Source: Mesorhizobium loti (GTDB lineage: Bacteria; Pseudomonadota; Alphaproteobacteria; Rhizobiales; Rhizobiaceae). Taken from it: a DNA stretch of 64,000 nucleotides. This document shows positions 17,267-25,957 of the stretch, in pieces. The translations under genes and the position numbers were made by a program. A model generated the notes under the pieces. It searched no databases and was not told the origin of the DNA. It saw only the letters and a program-made list of their open reading frames with translations. Location of the stretch: NCBI RefSeq assembly GCF_003148495.1, contig NZ_QGGH01000001.1, forward strand, positions 310,986 to 374,985, read 5' to 3'. How positions within the stretch are numbered: the stretch's first letter is position 1; each line of letters begins with the position of its first letter.

Positions 17267-17932
17267 TCAGGCGGAGGCAGCAGCCGGAATGGTGCAAGCG
17301 ACGCCGGTACCTTTGAGGTTGCAAGTGCCGTAAGGGTTCTTCGCCAGATATTGCTGGTGATCGCCTTCGGCAAAGTAGAATTCGGGCGCCGGCGCGATCT
17401 CGGTGGTGATCCTGCCGTGGCCGGCACCGCGCAGCGAGGCCTCATAGGCATCGCGCGAAGCGCTCGCCGTTCGCAATTGCGCATCACCTGATGTGTAGAT
17501 CGCGGAGCGGTAGGTGGTGCCGACATCATTGCCCTGGCGCATGCCTTGCGTCGGGTCGTGGCTTTCCCAGAACAGCTTCAGAAGCGCGGCATAGGAGACG
17601 ATCTTGGGATCGTGGACGACCAACACCACTTCGGCATGGCCGGTGAGCCCGGTACAGGTTTCCTGATAGGTCGGATTGGGCGTGAAGCCGCCGGCATAGC
17701 CGACCGCTGTGACCCACACGCCTTCGAGTTGCCAGAACAGCCGCTCCGCACCCCAGAAGCAGCCCAGCCCGAACATCGCCGTCTCCAGCCCCTCGGGATA
17801 GGGACCCTTCAGCGGTCTTTTCAAGACCTTGTGCCTGGGGGCGGTCGGGATCGCTCTGGCGCGTCCCGGCAACGCCTCGGACGGCTTCGGCAGATTGAGC
17901 TTCTTGTTCAGCATGTCGCTGAGAAAGAACAT
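17267..17932 (-). CDS. msrA: Peptide-methionine (S)-S-oxide reductase MsrA
   Basis: 221 residues from the ATG at 17930-17932 ([11 protein letters not shown]). Reduces S-methionine sulfoxide in proteins. The catalytic motif GCFWG, containing the nucleophilic cysteine, is at about 57-61, followed by the usual [22 protein letters not shown] and [23 protein letters not shown]-like region. The cysteines near the C-terminus ([13 protein letters not shown]) fit the resolving role for thioredoxin recycling. The N-terminal 45 residues, before the conserved fold, are an extension also seen in other rhizobial MsrA. An upstream frame is open but passes through the palindrome at 17993-18039 and is not used. 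Confidence 0.92.
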   Translation of the reverse strand: MFFLSDMLNKKLNLPKPSEALPGRARAIPTAPRHKVLKRPLKGPYPEGLETAMFGLGCFWGAERLFWQLEGVWVTAVGYAGGFTPNPTYQETCTGLTGHAEVVLVVHDPKIVSYAALLKLFWESHDPTQGMRQGNDVGTTYRSAIYTSGDAQLRTASASRDAYEASLRGAGHGRITTEIAPAPEFYFAEGDHQQYLAKNPYGTCNLKGTGVACTIPAAASA

Positions 17933-17992
17933 GCGCGGCTTTCCTCTCTGGGTGGGACGCAAGAAGCCGCCTGACGGTGGCTCTTTCGTTTG

Positions 17993-18039
17993 AGCATCGG
18001 ATTTTCCCAAAACCGGCAACCACTTTTGGGTCCGATGCT
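17993..18039. repeat. Dispersed palindromic element, copy 2
   Basis: 47 bases. Outer arms are AGCATCGGA (17993-18001) and TCCGATGCT (18031-18039), fully paired. The inner core, CCCAAAACCGG then CACTTTTGGG, matches copy 1. Compared with copy 1 the outer arms differ in sequence but still pair, so the changes are compensatory. It shares one base with the stop codon of the small membrane protein gene at 18039-18362. Confidence 0.75.
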
Positions 18040-18362
18040 TAGGTGGCCGCGAACTGTCCCGTGCGCCGTTGCCGCCTGTAGCCGATCGCATAGAGCAGGA
18101 AGGCCAGCACCGCGAACACGGCGAAGCCCGGCTGGTTGAGCACCCAGGCGATGGCGCCGTCCCACAGCAGCGGACCGGCCTTGGCGCGAACGAAGGTCTC
18201 GAAGGCAGACCGCGTGTCGGGCGAGACGGCCAGCCAACTGGTGTTGAGCGGGGTCAGTACAAGCACTGAGGCCGCCACAGTGCGTGTCGCGTCGAGCACC
18301 GCCATGATGACGGAAATCGACAGCGCGACCATTGCGGCAAGACGGAAAACGAAGCGAAACAT
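18039..18362 (-). CDS. Small integral membrane protein, unknown
   Basis: 107 residues with two predicted membrane helices: about 5-24 ([20 protein letters not shown]) and about 79-95 ([17 protein letters not shown]), joined by a loop of some 50 residues containing [12 protein letters not shown]. The C-terminus is basic and probably cytosolic. I do not recognise a named family. It precedes msrA on the same strand, with the palindrome between them, and 116 bases separate it from the next upstream gene. Confidence 0.65.
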   Translation of the reverse strand: MFRFVFRLAAMVALSISVIMAVLDATRTVAASVLVLTPLNTSWLAVSPDTRSAFETFVRAKAGPLLWDGAIAWVLNQPGFAVFAVLAFLLYAIGYRRQRRTGQFAAT

Positions 18363-18478
18363 TGGAGACCTTCCTCCGGCCAGCCCTCAAGCTCCTCCCG
18401 AGGGCCTTCCGGTTTCAAAACGAGAGATAGAATGCGCATGTCTGGTTCGCAATCGCCATACGCGAATTTGAAGCCCGA

Positions 18479-19183
18479 CTAAGCCGCCGGCTTGCGTTTG
18501 CGCCGGTGGACGCGCCAGACGGCGAAAATGCCGCCGCCTATGGCGCCAACTACCAGCCCGGCCAGGCCGATGAACACGGCGAAATAACCGCAGGCGCCTT
18601 CGAAGCAGCTCATGTCGGTACCATTCGCAATGATCGAGCCCGCGAAGAAGCCGGCGAGGGCGCCAACGACCGCGCCGAGGACGATGCCGAGCAGGGCGGC
18701 GACGATCGAAACGAGAACCGGCGGCGCTTCGGTTCTTGGCTTGGCATAGACAGTCTCGGCTTCAGACCCGCGGCGCAGCAGATAGATGCAGAGAACCCCG
18801 ATGGCGATTTCCGCAACGGTGATGGTAAGCGCCTTGCCTGAAAAGACGAAATCGGAAATCGTCAGCACATAGGCCTGCCGCGCCAGCAGCCAGACGATGG
18901 TGGCGATCTGCCAGATGGTGAACTGGCGCGGGAAGCGCGCCGAGCGGCCAAAGGCGAGGCCGAGCAGATAGAGCCCCCATAGAATGGTGATGATGTCGAC
19001 GGCGAGCCCGCCATAGATCAGGTAGAAAACTCCCTCCGGCAGGCTGTAGTCCCACACCAGTCGCCAGGTGGATATCAGGCCGTAGACCGACCACGCCATG
19101 ACGAAGACGAGCCAGCCCGGCGGCACGAAGGACAGCCCGCTGTCCGGCCGCCTGGCTGGCGTCTGTCCATTGCTCGATGTCAT
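18479..19183 (-). CDS. DUF2569-like multi-pass membrane protein
   Basis: 234 residues from the ATG at 19181-19183 (MTSSNGQTPARRP). After a polar N-terminus there are four helices between about 24 and 140 (VFVMAWSVYGLI, IYGGLAVDIITILWGLYLLG, WQIATIVWLLARQAYVL, ALTITVAEIAIGVLCIYLL), which fits the DUF2569 layout. A short cytosolic linker with YAKPRTEAPP follows, then two more Gly/Ala-rich helices (LLGIVLGAVVGALAGFFAG and FIGLAGLVVGAIGGGIF) and a basic tail. Function is unknown. The extra C-terminal helix pair looks like an added glycine-zipper hairpin. Confidence 0.65.
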   Translation of the reverse strand: MTSSNGQTPARRPDSGLSFVPPGWLVFVMAWSVYGLISTWRLVWDYSLPEGVFYLIYGGLAVDIITILWGLYLLGLAFGRSARFPRQFTIWQIATIVWLLARQAYVLTISDFVFSGKALTITVAEIAIGVLCIYLLRRGSEAETVYAKPRTEAPPVLVSIVAALLGIVLGAVVGALAGFFAGSIIANGTDMSCFEGACGYFAVFIGLAGLVVGAIGGGIFAVWRVHRRKRKPAA

Positions 19184-19543
19184 GTCCGCACGATGCCCCC
19201 GCAAAGCCTTGTCACTCGACAGGCGGCTCCGGGGGAAGTCAAGGGCGGCCGGCCTGCGGTCCTGCCTTTGCACACCATTGCGGTCGCGGCGCTGCAAAAA
19301 CGGGCGCGCCGGCGGCCTTGCGAAACACTGTGTGGCCGGCAAAGCGAATAGACTGCCGTTATGGCTTGGCATTCGCCGTCGGATCGACTAGATGAGCCCC
19401 GCGCCTGTTGCTTTGACGGCTCAGGTGCGGGGGAAGGGCGTTTGCTGGTTGGCGACGCCGATGGCGGAAATTCCGCCTTGCCCCAAGGGAGGTGCATCTC
19501 CCCAACCCGCGCGGCGAAACCGGCCGACGCGACATGCATGGAC
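19184..19543. other. Intergenic stretch, no gene seen
   Basis: 360 bases between the membrane protein gene and the tRNA. No frame here has a family signature on either strand; it should contain the promoter of the membrane protein gene (minus) and that of the tRNA (plus). No repeat of note was found. Confidence 0.4.
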
Positions 19544-19633
19544 GGAGAGGTGGCCGAGTGGTTGAAGGCGCACGCCTGGAAAGTGTGTTTACGGGAGACC
19601 GTAACGCGGGTTCGAATCCCGCTCTCTCCGCCA
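19544..19633 (+). tRNA. tRNA-Ser (anticodon GGA)
   Basis: A complete class II tRNA with encoded CCA (19631-19633). The acceptor arm is GGAGAGG paired with the seven bases before the discriminator G. The anticodon stem CACGC/GTGTG holds the loop CTGGAAA, giving anticodon GGA (reads UCC/UCU serine codons). A long variable arm with a GGGAGACC hairpin is present, and the T arm contains GGTTCGAATCC. tRNA-Ser genes are common integration targets, and the DNA to its right changes character. Confidence 0.95.
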
Positions 19634-19713
19634 TATCATCAAAAAAATCAACAACTTATAGTGAATTTCAGAACTTACCCGCCAAAGAGCCCATCATGCA
19701 GGATGCTATTGAT

Positions 19714-19941
19714 TTAGGCAGCATGCGACGGGATGAGACATCCGGCCGGGGCGCCATTCCCATCATAAGACGATATCTTGGACCCATCGAGATCACAATT
19801 CTGGCAAAGGCGATGAGCGACTACTAGGCTGGGGTGAATCTGGCCTTTCTGTGTAGCGCTGTTCTGTAAATCCTTTGCGGCCGCCTCGATCGACACCGCG
19901 CGCGCGTCTTCGATGAATTGCTTAATCGCCTCTTCGCTCAT
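19714..19941 (-). CDS. Possible small orphan protein
   Basis: 75 codons, starting MSEEAIKQFIEDARAV, with an amphipathic acidic N-terminal half and a tail lacking clear structure. No family is recognised. The N-terminal half looks protein-like, but the start lacks a strong ribosome site and the tail does not. It would be divergent from the gene at 19998. It could equally be chance. Confidence 0.3.
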   Translation of the reverse strand: MSEEAIKQFIEDARAVSIEAAAKDLQNSATQKGQIHPSLVVAHRLCQNCDLDGSKISSYDGNGAPAGCLIPSHAA

Positions 19942-19997
19942 GCGGGTACCATGCCTTGCGACATGTTATGCTGCCGCACTTTCCGAAGGGGGACACG

Positions 19998-20645
19998 ATG
20001 CTGATGCGCGTCTGCTGGTTGTTGATTGGGGTCGCAGTTGGAGTTGCTGTGACTTTGGCGATCACAAGCCAAACTTGGCTGATCGCAAGCCTTGAATACA
20101 ATCTGACCTGGGACCGGGGCCGAGATTGGGTTGGAGCTTTGTCCGGCTGGGCAGCATTCGTCGCAGCAGCGGCAAGCTTGCCCTATTTGATAGGACAGTG
20201 GCGCGAGGCCAAAAAGCAAACGAGATTCGTGATCGGCGACGAAGATCCAACCCTCGACGTCATCGAACATTTGAAAGACAAAAACACGCTTGTTATCAGA
20301 ATAGTGAACTGGAATAGACGGGCGATCTTCGTGAAGGACATTGCGGTCGCGTCCAAAACCAAACCCTCGAACATGACGGACCAGGCTGTCGTTTGGGACG
20401 CCAAGAACGAAGATGGTGATGTCGACGCGAAACTCCCCGTTCAGATCAAGGGCTGGGAAGATCGAGCGGCAAGGCCCGGCTTTGCGAGCCTCGATATCCT
20501 CCTGATTAGACAAGCAGCCGGTAGCGAGGAGAACTGGACGGCAGACAGCGTAGTGCCTTTCCCGCAGGATGCGAGCATAGACCGCTACATCGCAACACCC
20601 ACTATCGACGAGGCGTTCTTTTGCTATCTACGGAGCGCGGCTTAA
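19998..20645 (+). CDS. Orphan inner-membrane protein, unknown
   Basis: 215 residues from the ATG at 19998, preceded by AAGGGGG six bases upstream. Two hydrophobic segments lie at the N-terminus: VCWLLIGVAVGVAVTLAI (about 5-22) and WVGALSGWAAFVAAAASLPYLIG (about 44-66), followed by a cytosolic domain of about 145 residues. The second helix and its tail (IGQWREAKKQ) are like those of small membrane proteins found near phage and restriction genes, but no domain is named. The base composition is lower in GC than the neighbours, as expected for transferred DNA just beyond the tRNA. Confidence 0.6.
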   Translation: MLMRVCWLLIGVAVGVAVTLAITSQTWLIASLEYNLTWDRGRDWVGALSGWAAFVAAAASLPYLIGQWREAKKQTRFVIGDEDPTLDVIEHLKDKNTLVIRIVNWNRRAIFVKDIAVASKTKPSNMTDQAVVWDAKNEDGDVDAKLPVQIKGWEDRAARPGFASLDILLIRQAAGSEENWTADSVVPFPQDASIDRYIATPTIDEAFFCYLRSAA

Positions 20646-20998
20646 ATAGTCGAAATTCCATTTTGAGGAAGAGTCTGGCCGATGTCCTCCGAAGGCAGAG
20701 GGTCACGACTGCCTTTGCGGCTGACTACCCTCCTGCTGGTGTTTCTAGGAGCAGTCCATTCCTGCTGCGCATGGCAGGGTACCTTGTTCGAACCGCGTTT
20801 GCGAGCTGTCCGTCATGTTCCCCCCATTCCTCAGCCAAACGGCGTTTGCGTATCTACGTCGGCCCGTAACGCCCGATTCAGCATTCCAGCACTTCCGACT
20901 CACTATTGGTAACGGTACAGGGTTGCTCAGGTTAATAAAAGAAAGATTTGCCGTGAAACGCGACAGGCGCATGGAATTTGCCGCGTAGCCAGTAAGAT

Positions 20999-21029
20999 GA
21001 ATTCGGTTGTACGAGTGTACAACGAATTC
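20999..21029. promoter_or_regulatory. Long inverted repeat with GAATTC ends
   Basis: GAATTCGGTTGTAC, a four-base centre GAGT, then GTACAACGAATTC: 13 bases pair, with a single unpaired G in the left arm. Such symmetry upstream of a gene suggests the operator of a dimeric repressor or a partition-type site. Located about 125 bases before the DUF1403 gene. No matching regulator is encoded nearby. Confidence 0.5.
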
Positions 21030-21052
21030 TCTTCAGTATTTCTTGGGGCGAA

Positions 21053-21071
21053 CGATAATGCAACATTATCG
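21053..21071. promoter_or_regulatory. Second palindrome upstream of DUF1403-scpB
   Basis: CGATAATG, loop CAA, CATTATCG: eight perfect pairs, and CGA/TCG three bases further out extend it with one mismatch. It ends about 80 bases before the DUF1403 start. It could be an operator or an RNA hairpin; no U-run follows on either strand, so a terminator is less likely. Confidence 0.5.
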
Positions 21072-21153
21072 GTCGTTTTGCATCTACGACAGGCTGTGCG
21101 TTTTGAGGCGAAATTTGTGGCACTAAGCGCACGGCAGCTTTATCCTCGCAGGC

Positions 21154-22113
21154 ATGATTCGCCTCGATCCCGCGACCGCCAGCCCGGCCCCCAACGTGCC
21201 GCCGACCGTCCCGGCCTGGGCGCTTGCAGCCGGACGCGCGCCGAGCGATGCCGATGCCGCCTTCCAGGCCGGGGCCGCCCTGAGTGCGCTCGACAGCCTC
21301 GCCCGGGGGCAGCCTGCTTGGGCCGGGGCCTGGCGGCATCGGCTGGCGCTTCGCGGTGCCACCGCCAGCATGCGGCTCGCCGGCCGTTCAGAGGACGAGA
21401 CCGCCTTGCGCGACGCCTGGTACCTGCGACCGGCCGGCGCCGATCCCGGTCCCGCCGGCGCGATCTTCGGCGCCTGGCGGCGGTTGTCCGTCCAGCCGCC
21501 TATCGCCGACTCCGATCGGCTCGAAAAGATCGCTGACCAACTAGGGCTCCATTGGGACGGCGCGGCTCTCACCGACCTTTGCACGGAGATCGAAAAACTG
21601 GCGGGGTTGCAGCGGCCGGCGCCGTTTGCCGCCGCGGCGCTCGCCGCTCACGTCGTCGCCGTACGCCCCGACTGCGAGCTTTTTGCGTGGTGGCTCTCCG
21701 ATCTGGTGCTAGCGCAAAGCCTGCGCTGGCCGCAGTCGCTGCCGCTGCTGATGGCTCAGGCCTTTGGTCCGGCTTTTCGCGACGAGGCCAGCGGCAAGCG
21801 CATTCGGCCCGGCGATAAAGGGTTTGAGCGGGCGGTGTGCTTGGCGCTGCTTCGATCAGCGGCCGACGCCTGTCGGTTGGCCGCCGAGCTGTCGCGTCGC
21901 GCGGAGCGGCTCATCGCCGTCGCACCGAAGCTCAGGGCAAAGGGGGCGGGCGATGTGATCCAAAGACTGCTCGACGAAGACGCCGTTTCGGGCTCGCTGA
22001 CGACCAAAAACCTGTCGCGTTTTGCGGCGCGGCGCTTGTTCGACCGGCTACTACAATTGGATGCCGTGCGCGAGCTGTCCGGCCGCACCGCTTTTCGACT
22101 GTTTGGGCTGTAG
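21154..22113 (+). CDS. DUF1403 family protein
   Basis: 319 residues, almost all alpha-helical and Ala/Leu/Arg-rich, with no signal peptide. The protein reads as DUF1403: the opening PPTVPAWALAAGR, the central ALRDAWYLRPAGADPGPAG (about 86-104) and WPQSLPLLMAQAFGPAFR (about 192-209). The family has no assigned biochemical function; in rhizobia it is found on plasmids and islands, commonly next to an ScpB homologue, as here (two bases apart). The pairing suggests a role in chromosome or plasmid segregation or in mobility, but that is inference. Confidence 0.85.
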   Translation: MIRLDPATASPAPNVPPTVPAWALAAGRAPSDADAAFQAGAALSALDSLARGQPAWAGAWRHRLALRGATASMRLAGRSEDETALRDAWYLRPAGADPGPAGAIFGAWRRLSVQPPIADSDRLEKIADQLGLHWDGAALTDLCTEIEKLAGLQRPAPFAAAALAAHVVAVRPDCELFAWWLSDLVLAQSLRWPQSLPLLMAQAFGPAFRDEASGKRIRPGDKGFERAVCLALLRSAADACRLAAELSRRAERLIAVAPKLRAKGAGDVIQRLLDEDAVSGSLTTKNLSRFAARRLFDRLLQLDAVRELSGRTAFRLFGL

Positions 22114-22115
22114 CG

Positions 22116-22814
22116 ATGAGCGAAGCGTCCGCCCGCCGCAAGCCGAACGAACAGCCTGTGCTGCTCGACACGGAACTGGACCACCTGCCGCCGGAGCTGC
22201 GCTGGCGCGAATGGATGGGCCGCGTCGAAGCGGTGATCTTTGCGGCAAATGAACCGGTGACACGCAGTGTCCTCGCGCGGGTGGTGGGAAGGAATTGCAA
22301 TCTCGAGCTGATCATCGACGACATCCGCGCCGAACTCACCGGCCGCCCCTATGAACTGGTCGCGGTCGCCGGCGGCTGGCAGCACCGGACCAAAAAGGCC
22401 TTTGGCGACGTCATCCACGCCGCCTTCGGCCAGCAAGGCGGCCAGGGCGAAAAAGAGCTGTCGCAGTCGGAGGCTCTTGTCCTCATGTGTATCGCCTATT
22501 TCCAGCCGATCACCCGTGGCGAGCTGTCGTCCTTCTTCGGCAAGGAGGTGTCGCGCGACCTGATCGCCGTGCTGCGCGGGCAGGACCTCATCGCCTCGGG
22601 GCCGCGCAGCCCGCAGCCGGGGGCGCCCTACACCTATGTGACGACGAAAACGTTCCTGTCGCAGTTCGGGCTCGACACGCTGCGCCAGCTGCCGGATTTC
22701 GAGGCGCTCGCGGACGCCGGGCTGCTGTCGAAGGAGAAGCTCTTGGCCGGTGACATTCCGACGAGACTGGCTGCTAATCATTTAGAAGATGAAGAGCTAC
22801 AATCCAACGCATAG
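22116..22814 (+). CDS. ScpB-like segregation and condensation protein
   Basis: 232 residues from the ATG at 22116, two bases after the DUF1403 stop. Two winged-helix domains are expected in ScpB: RVEAVIFAANEPVTRSVLARVV (about 31-52) opens the first, and QSEALVLMCIAYFQPITRGEL (about 118-138) the second. The C-terminal TYVTTKTFLSQFGLDTLRQLPDF matches the ScpB end. True ScpB works with ScpA and SMC; no scpA or smc is present, and this accessory copy differs from the chromosomal one normally next to scpA. It ends with an acidic tail. Confidence 0.85.
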   Translation: MSEASARRKPNEQPVLLDTELDHLPPELRWREWMGRVEAVIFAANEPVTRSVLARVVGRNCNLELIIDDIRAELTGRPYELVAVAGGWQHRTKKAFGDVIHAAFGQQGGQGEKELSQSEALVLMCIAYFQPITRGELSSFFGKEVSRDLIAVLRGQDLIASGPRSPQPGAPYTYVTTKTFLSQFGLDTLRQLPDFEALADAGLLSKEKLLAGDIPTRLAANHLEDEELQSNA

Positions 22815-23035
22815 TGTTGCCTGAGCCAGCCAAGTTATTGCAACGGAGCTTGGGATTGTGCCATGCAGTGTCAGGCACTGGTCAATGATTTCGCGGGGGG
22901 GTGAATTGGCGGAGGCTCTCATAGCTCATCCGCGGTGGACGGACTACCGCGAAAAGGGTGGTCTCGACCCTCTGGGAATGCAAAATAGCAGCATCGACCT
23001 CGTCTCGCTCCAGTATGACGAGGTGACGTGACCCA
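22815..23035. other. Intergenic/decayed DNA
   Basis: Between scpB and the soxA remnant. The stretch has no family-like frame; its right part may be further eroded soxA sequence, but the reading frame is lost and I cannot support it. Confidence 0.35.
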
Positions 23036-23200
23036 CCATCTTCATCGGCACTCGGACGCTCCACCGCACTCGCCATCGTCGAGGGCGGGCGGACGAAGGC
23101 CGGCCAGACCATTCACGTGCCGATGCCGGACAAGACCCAGTCAGCCGAGATCGTCGGCATGGTGTTCGTCGATCCGGAAGATAAGCGCCTCAATGTCTAG
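23036..23200 (+). pseudogene. soxA: Remnant of sarcosine oxidase alpha subunit (3' end)
   Basis: The last 49 codons of a SoxA-type gene remain in frame: GRSTALAIVEGGRTKAG, then IHVPMPDKTQSAEIVG and VFVDPEDKRLNV with a TAG stop at 23198-23200. This is the glycine-cleavage-T-like C-terminus of heterotetrameric sarcosine oxidase alpha. A few bases further 5' the similarity continues (HVTS-S-SALGR) but with frameshifts. The rest of the gene and the preceding soxB and soxD are absent. Confidence 0.7.
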
Positions 23201-23209
23201 GAGACGACC

Positions 23210-24349
23210 ATGCTGCAGGAACGTCACCCGCTGATGGGTCACCGCATCTCACCGGCCGAGGGGGCCTCCCTCGTCATCTACGACGCCGAGGATTCTTCGC
23301 GCTTCAACCTCGGCATCGCGCCGGAAAATCTAGGAGCTGCCTCGATAGCCTTTGGCAGCGAACTGCCGGCAACGATCGGCGCGACCACGACTTCGGGCAA
23401 AAGGCAGGCGCTCTGCCTCGGTCCGGACGAATGGCAGCTCTACGCGCCAATCGCCGAGAGCACCGCCATTGAGGCCGCGTTCGCCGCTTTCTACACTAAC
23501 TGTCCGCATAGCCTGGTCGATGTCGGCCATCGCGAAATCGGTATCGCCATCGAAGGACAGCAGAGAGCGCTCGAAACCAAGCCGAAGCTCATCATCGCCG
23601 GCGCCTCGGCCTATCCACGCGCGATCGACTTTGCGGCTTTCCGCAGAATCTCCGACGAGGTCGGGGCTTATCTTATGGTCGACATGGCGCACTATGCCGG
23701 ATTGGTCGCTGCCGGCCTCTATCCAGACCCGCTGCCGCATGCCCATGTGGTCACCACCACGACGCATAAGACGCTACGTGGCCCGCGCGGCGGCATGATA
23801 TTGACCAATGACGAGACGCTGGCGAAGAAGTTCAATTCGGCAGTGTTTCCGGGCAATCAAGGCGGCCCGCTGATGCACGTCATCGCCGCCAAGGCGGTAG
23901 CCTTCGGCGAAGCCTTGCGACCCGACTTCAAGGCCTATGCCGGACAGGTGGTCGCCAACGCCCGGGCTCTGAGCGAGACGTTGATTTCGGGCGGTCTCGA
24001 CATCGTCTCGGGCGGCACCGACTGCCACATGGTGCTGGTCGATCTGCGCCCCAAGGCCGTCAAGGGCCGTGACGCCGAGCAGGCGCTTGAGCGCGCCGGA
24101 CTGACCTGCAACAAGAACGCCATTCCGTTCGATCCCGAAAAGCCGGCGGTTACGTCAGGCGTGCGGCTCGGCACCTCGGCCGGCACGACACGTGGCTTCG
24201 GCGAAAAAGAATTCCGGCGGATCGGTGCATTGATCCTGTCGGTGGTCGATGCACTAGCCGAGGCTGGGCAGGAGGGCAATCGTGCAGTCGAAGAGAACGT
24301 TCTGGCCGAAGTCCGCGACCTCTGCCGCCGTTTTCCTATTTACCAGTAG
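23210..24349 (+). pseudogene. Chimeric ORF: SoxG N-terminal half fused in frame to GlyA C-terminal part
   Basis: 379 codons without a stop. Residues 1 to about 118 read as the N-terminal part of sarcosine oxidase gamma subunit ([40 protein letters not shown]). From about residue 119 the protein is serine hydroxymethyltransferase: [36 protein letters not shown], the PLP-lysine motif [16 protein letters not shown] (Lys187), [11 protein letters not shown] and [19 protein letters not shown]. About the first 165 residues of SHMT, which include part of the substrate site, are missing. The junction is near 23555-23575. Either a product of recombination that lost function or a new fused protein; the former is more likely. 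soxA's tail lies 9 bases upstream and sdaA 106 bases downstream. Confidence 0.85.
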
Positions 24350-24455
24350 CGCCAGTTCAATGGCCAAATCTTTCGCGAGTTGTGCCCTGTCCACCCGGCA
24401 GGGCGGTCTGGTGATGCACGCTTAATTCGCCAGCCTGATGGGTCGGAGCAGTCAG

Positions 24456-25853
24456 ATGTTTCTCAGTGTATTCGACATGTTCAAGATCGGCATTGGTCCG
24501 TCGTCCTCGCACACGATGGGCCCGATGACGGCAGCGGTCCGTTTCCTGCAATCGCTGAACAAGCACGCGGTAGCGCGTGGCGAAACATCCAAGCCCGCCA
24601 GCTTGCGCGTTACCCTCTATGGTTCATTGGCCTTTACCGGCAAGGGCCATGCGACGGATCGTGCCGTGGCGACCGGACTGCTCGGTTATACGCCTGCCGA
24701 CCTCGACCCAGATGAGGCGGAATCGCGGCTCACGGATTTGCAACGCACCAAGACGCTGCGGCCTGTCAATCTGCCGCCGCTTTCGTTCGATCCGGGTCTT
24801 GACGTTGTGTTCAACTACGGGCCGGCGTTGCCCGGCCACGCCAATGGGCTTGTTTTCGAAGCTTTCGACGCGGATACCCGTCTGTATTTCGCAGAAACCT
24901 TCTACTCGATCGGCGGCGGCTTCGTCGTCACGGCGGCAGAGCGGGAAGCACGTGAGGCGACACCTGCCGGCAAGGTTGCACGCTGGCCTTATCCGTTCGA
25001 CACAGCGGCGTCGATGCTGCGGATGGCCAGGGACACTGGCCTTTCGATCGCGGCGATGAAGCGGGCCAACGAGCTCGTGGTACGCCAGCCGCGCGACCTC
25101 GATGAGGGCGTGGCACGGATCTGGGCGACGATGAGCGCCTGCATCGACCGTGGGCTTGCGCTTGATGGCGAACTGCCGGGCGGCCTTCGCGTCAAGCGGC
25201 GCGCCAAGAAGATCCTTGAGCAACTCCAGCAGGAACGCGGCTCAAATCGTGCCCAGCCGCACGTCGCGTCCGACTGGCTCAGCGTCTACGCCATGGCGGT
25301 GAACGAGGAGAATGCGGCTGGCGGGAAAGTAGTGACTGCGCCAACCAACGGTGCTGCGGGCGTCGTTCCGGCGGTGCTGCGCTATTATCTCGACCATTGC
25401 GTAGGCGCCGACCCGGCGAGGGTGTCTGAGTTCCTTTTGACTGCCGCCGCAATCGGCGGGCTGATCAAGCACAACGCCTCGATCTCGGGCGCGGAAGCCG
25501 GCTGCCAAGGCGAGGTTGGGTCGGCTGCCGCAATGGCCGCCGGTGGGCTATGCGCCGTTCTCGGGGGCACACCGGAGCAAGTGGAAAACGCGGCCGAAAT
25601 CGCGCTCGAACACCACCTCGGCATGACCTGTGATCCAGTTGCAGGGCTTGTCCAGGTGCCCTGCATCGAGCGCAACGGCATCGGTGCTACCAAGGCGGTG
25701 GCGGCCGCGTCCCTCGCGCTTCGAGGAGACGGCTCGCATTTCATGCCGCTCGACAATTGCATCGAGGCGATGCGCCAGACCGGCGTTGAGATGAGCACCA
25801 AATTCAAGGAAACAAGCCTCGGCGGCCTCGCCGTCAACCTGCCCGAATGCTGA
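24456..25853 (+). CDS. sdaA: L-serine ammonia-lyase (serine dehydratase), Fe-S type
   Basis: 465 residues from the ATG at 24456, with GGAG about eight bases before; a start six codons earlier is possible. Converts L-serine to pyruvate and ammonia. Marks: [21 protein letters not shown] at the N-terminus (beta domain), [23 protein letters not shown] in the middle, [18 protein letters not shown] and [19 protein letters not shown] (cysteines binding the iron-sulfur cluster). The gene looks intact although the sox/glyA genes upstream are broken, consistent with the older operon glyA-soxBDAG-sdaA for the sarcosine to serine to pyruvate route. Confidence 0.93.
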   Translation: MFLSVFDMFKIGIGPSSSHTMGPMTAAVRFLQSLNKHAVARGETSKPASLRVTLYGSLAFTGKGHATDRAVATGLLGYTPADLDPDEAESRLTDLQRTKTLRPVNLPPLSFDPGLDVVFNYGPALPGHANGLVFEAFDADTRLYFAETFYSIGGGFVVTAAEREAREATPAGKVARWPYPFDTAASMLRMARDTGLSIAAMKRANELVVRQPRDLDEGVARIWATMSACIDRGLALDGELPGGLRVKRRAKKILEQLQQERGSNRAQPHVASDWLSVYAMAVNEENAAGGKVVTAPTNGAAGVVPAVLRYYLDHCVGADPARVSEFLLTAAAIGGLIKHNASISGAEAGCQGEVGSAAAMAAGGLCAVLGGTPEQVENAAEIALEHHLGMTCDPVAGLVQVPCIERNGIGATKAVAAASLALRGDGSHFMPLDNCIEAMRQTGVEMSTKFKETSLGGLAVNLPEC

Positions 25854-25957
25854 GCAACGCTCCCAAGGATAGGCAGGCGCAACTCAGCCGCGCGCGGGAA
25901 GGTTTTTCGCGACTTCGACAAAATGGGGTCAGAACAAGAGCAGTGCGAAATCGTACG

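Larger units (their letters stand above)
20646..21153. other. Intergenic region with two strong palindromes
   Basis: 508 bases without a convincing gene; short frames in its first half have no family resemblance. Its second half carries the two palindromes listed separately (20999-21029 and 21053-21071). Lower GC than the core genome. Confidence 0.5.

Noticed and set aside
19714-19941. Possible toxin-antitoxin small gene beside the tRNA
   Set aside because: No toxin or antitoxin motif and no partner gene. Kept only as a weak orphan CDS.
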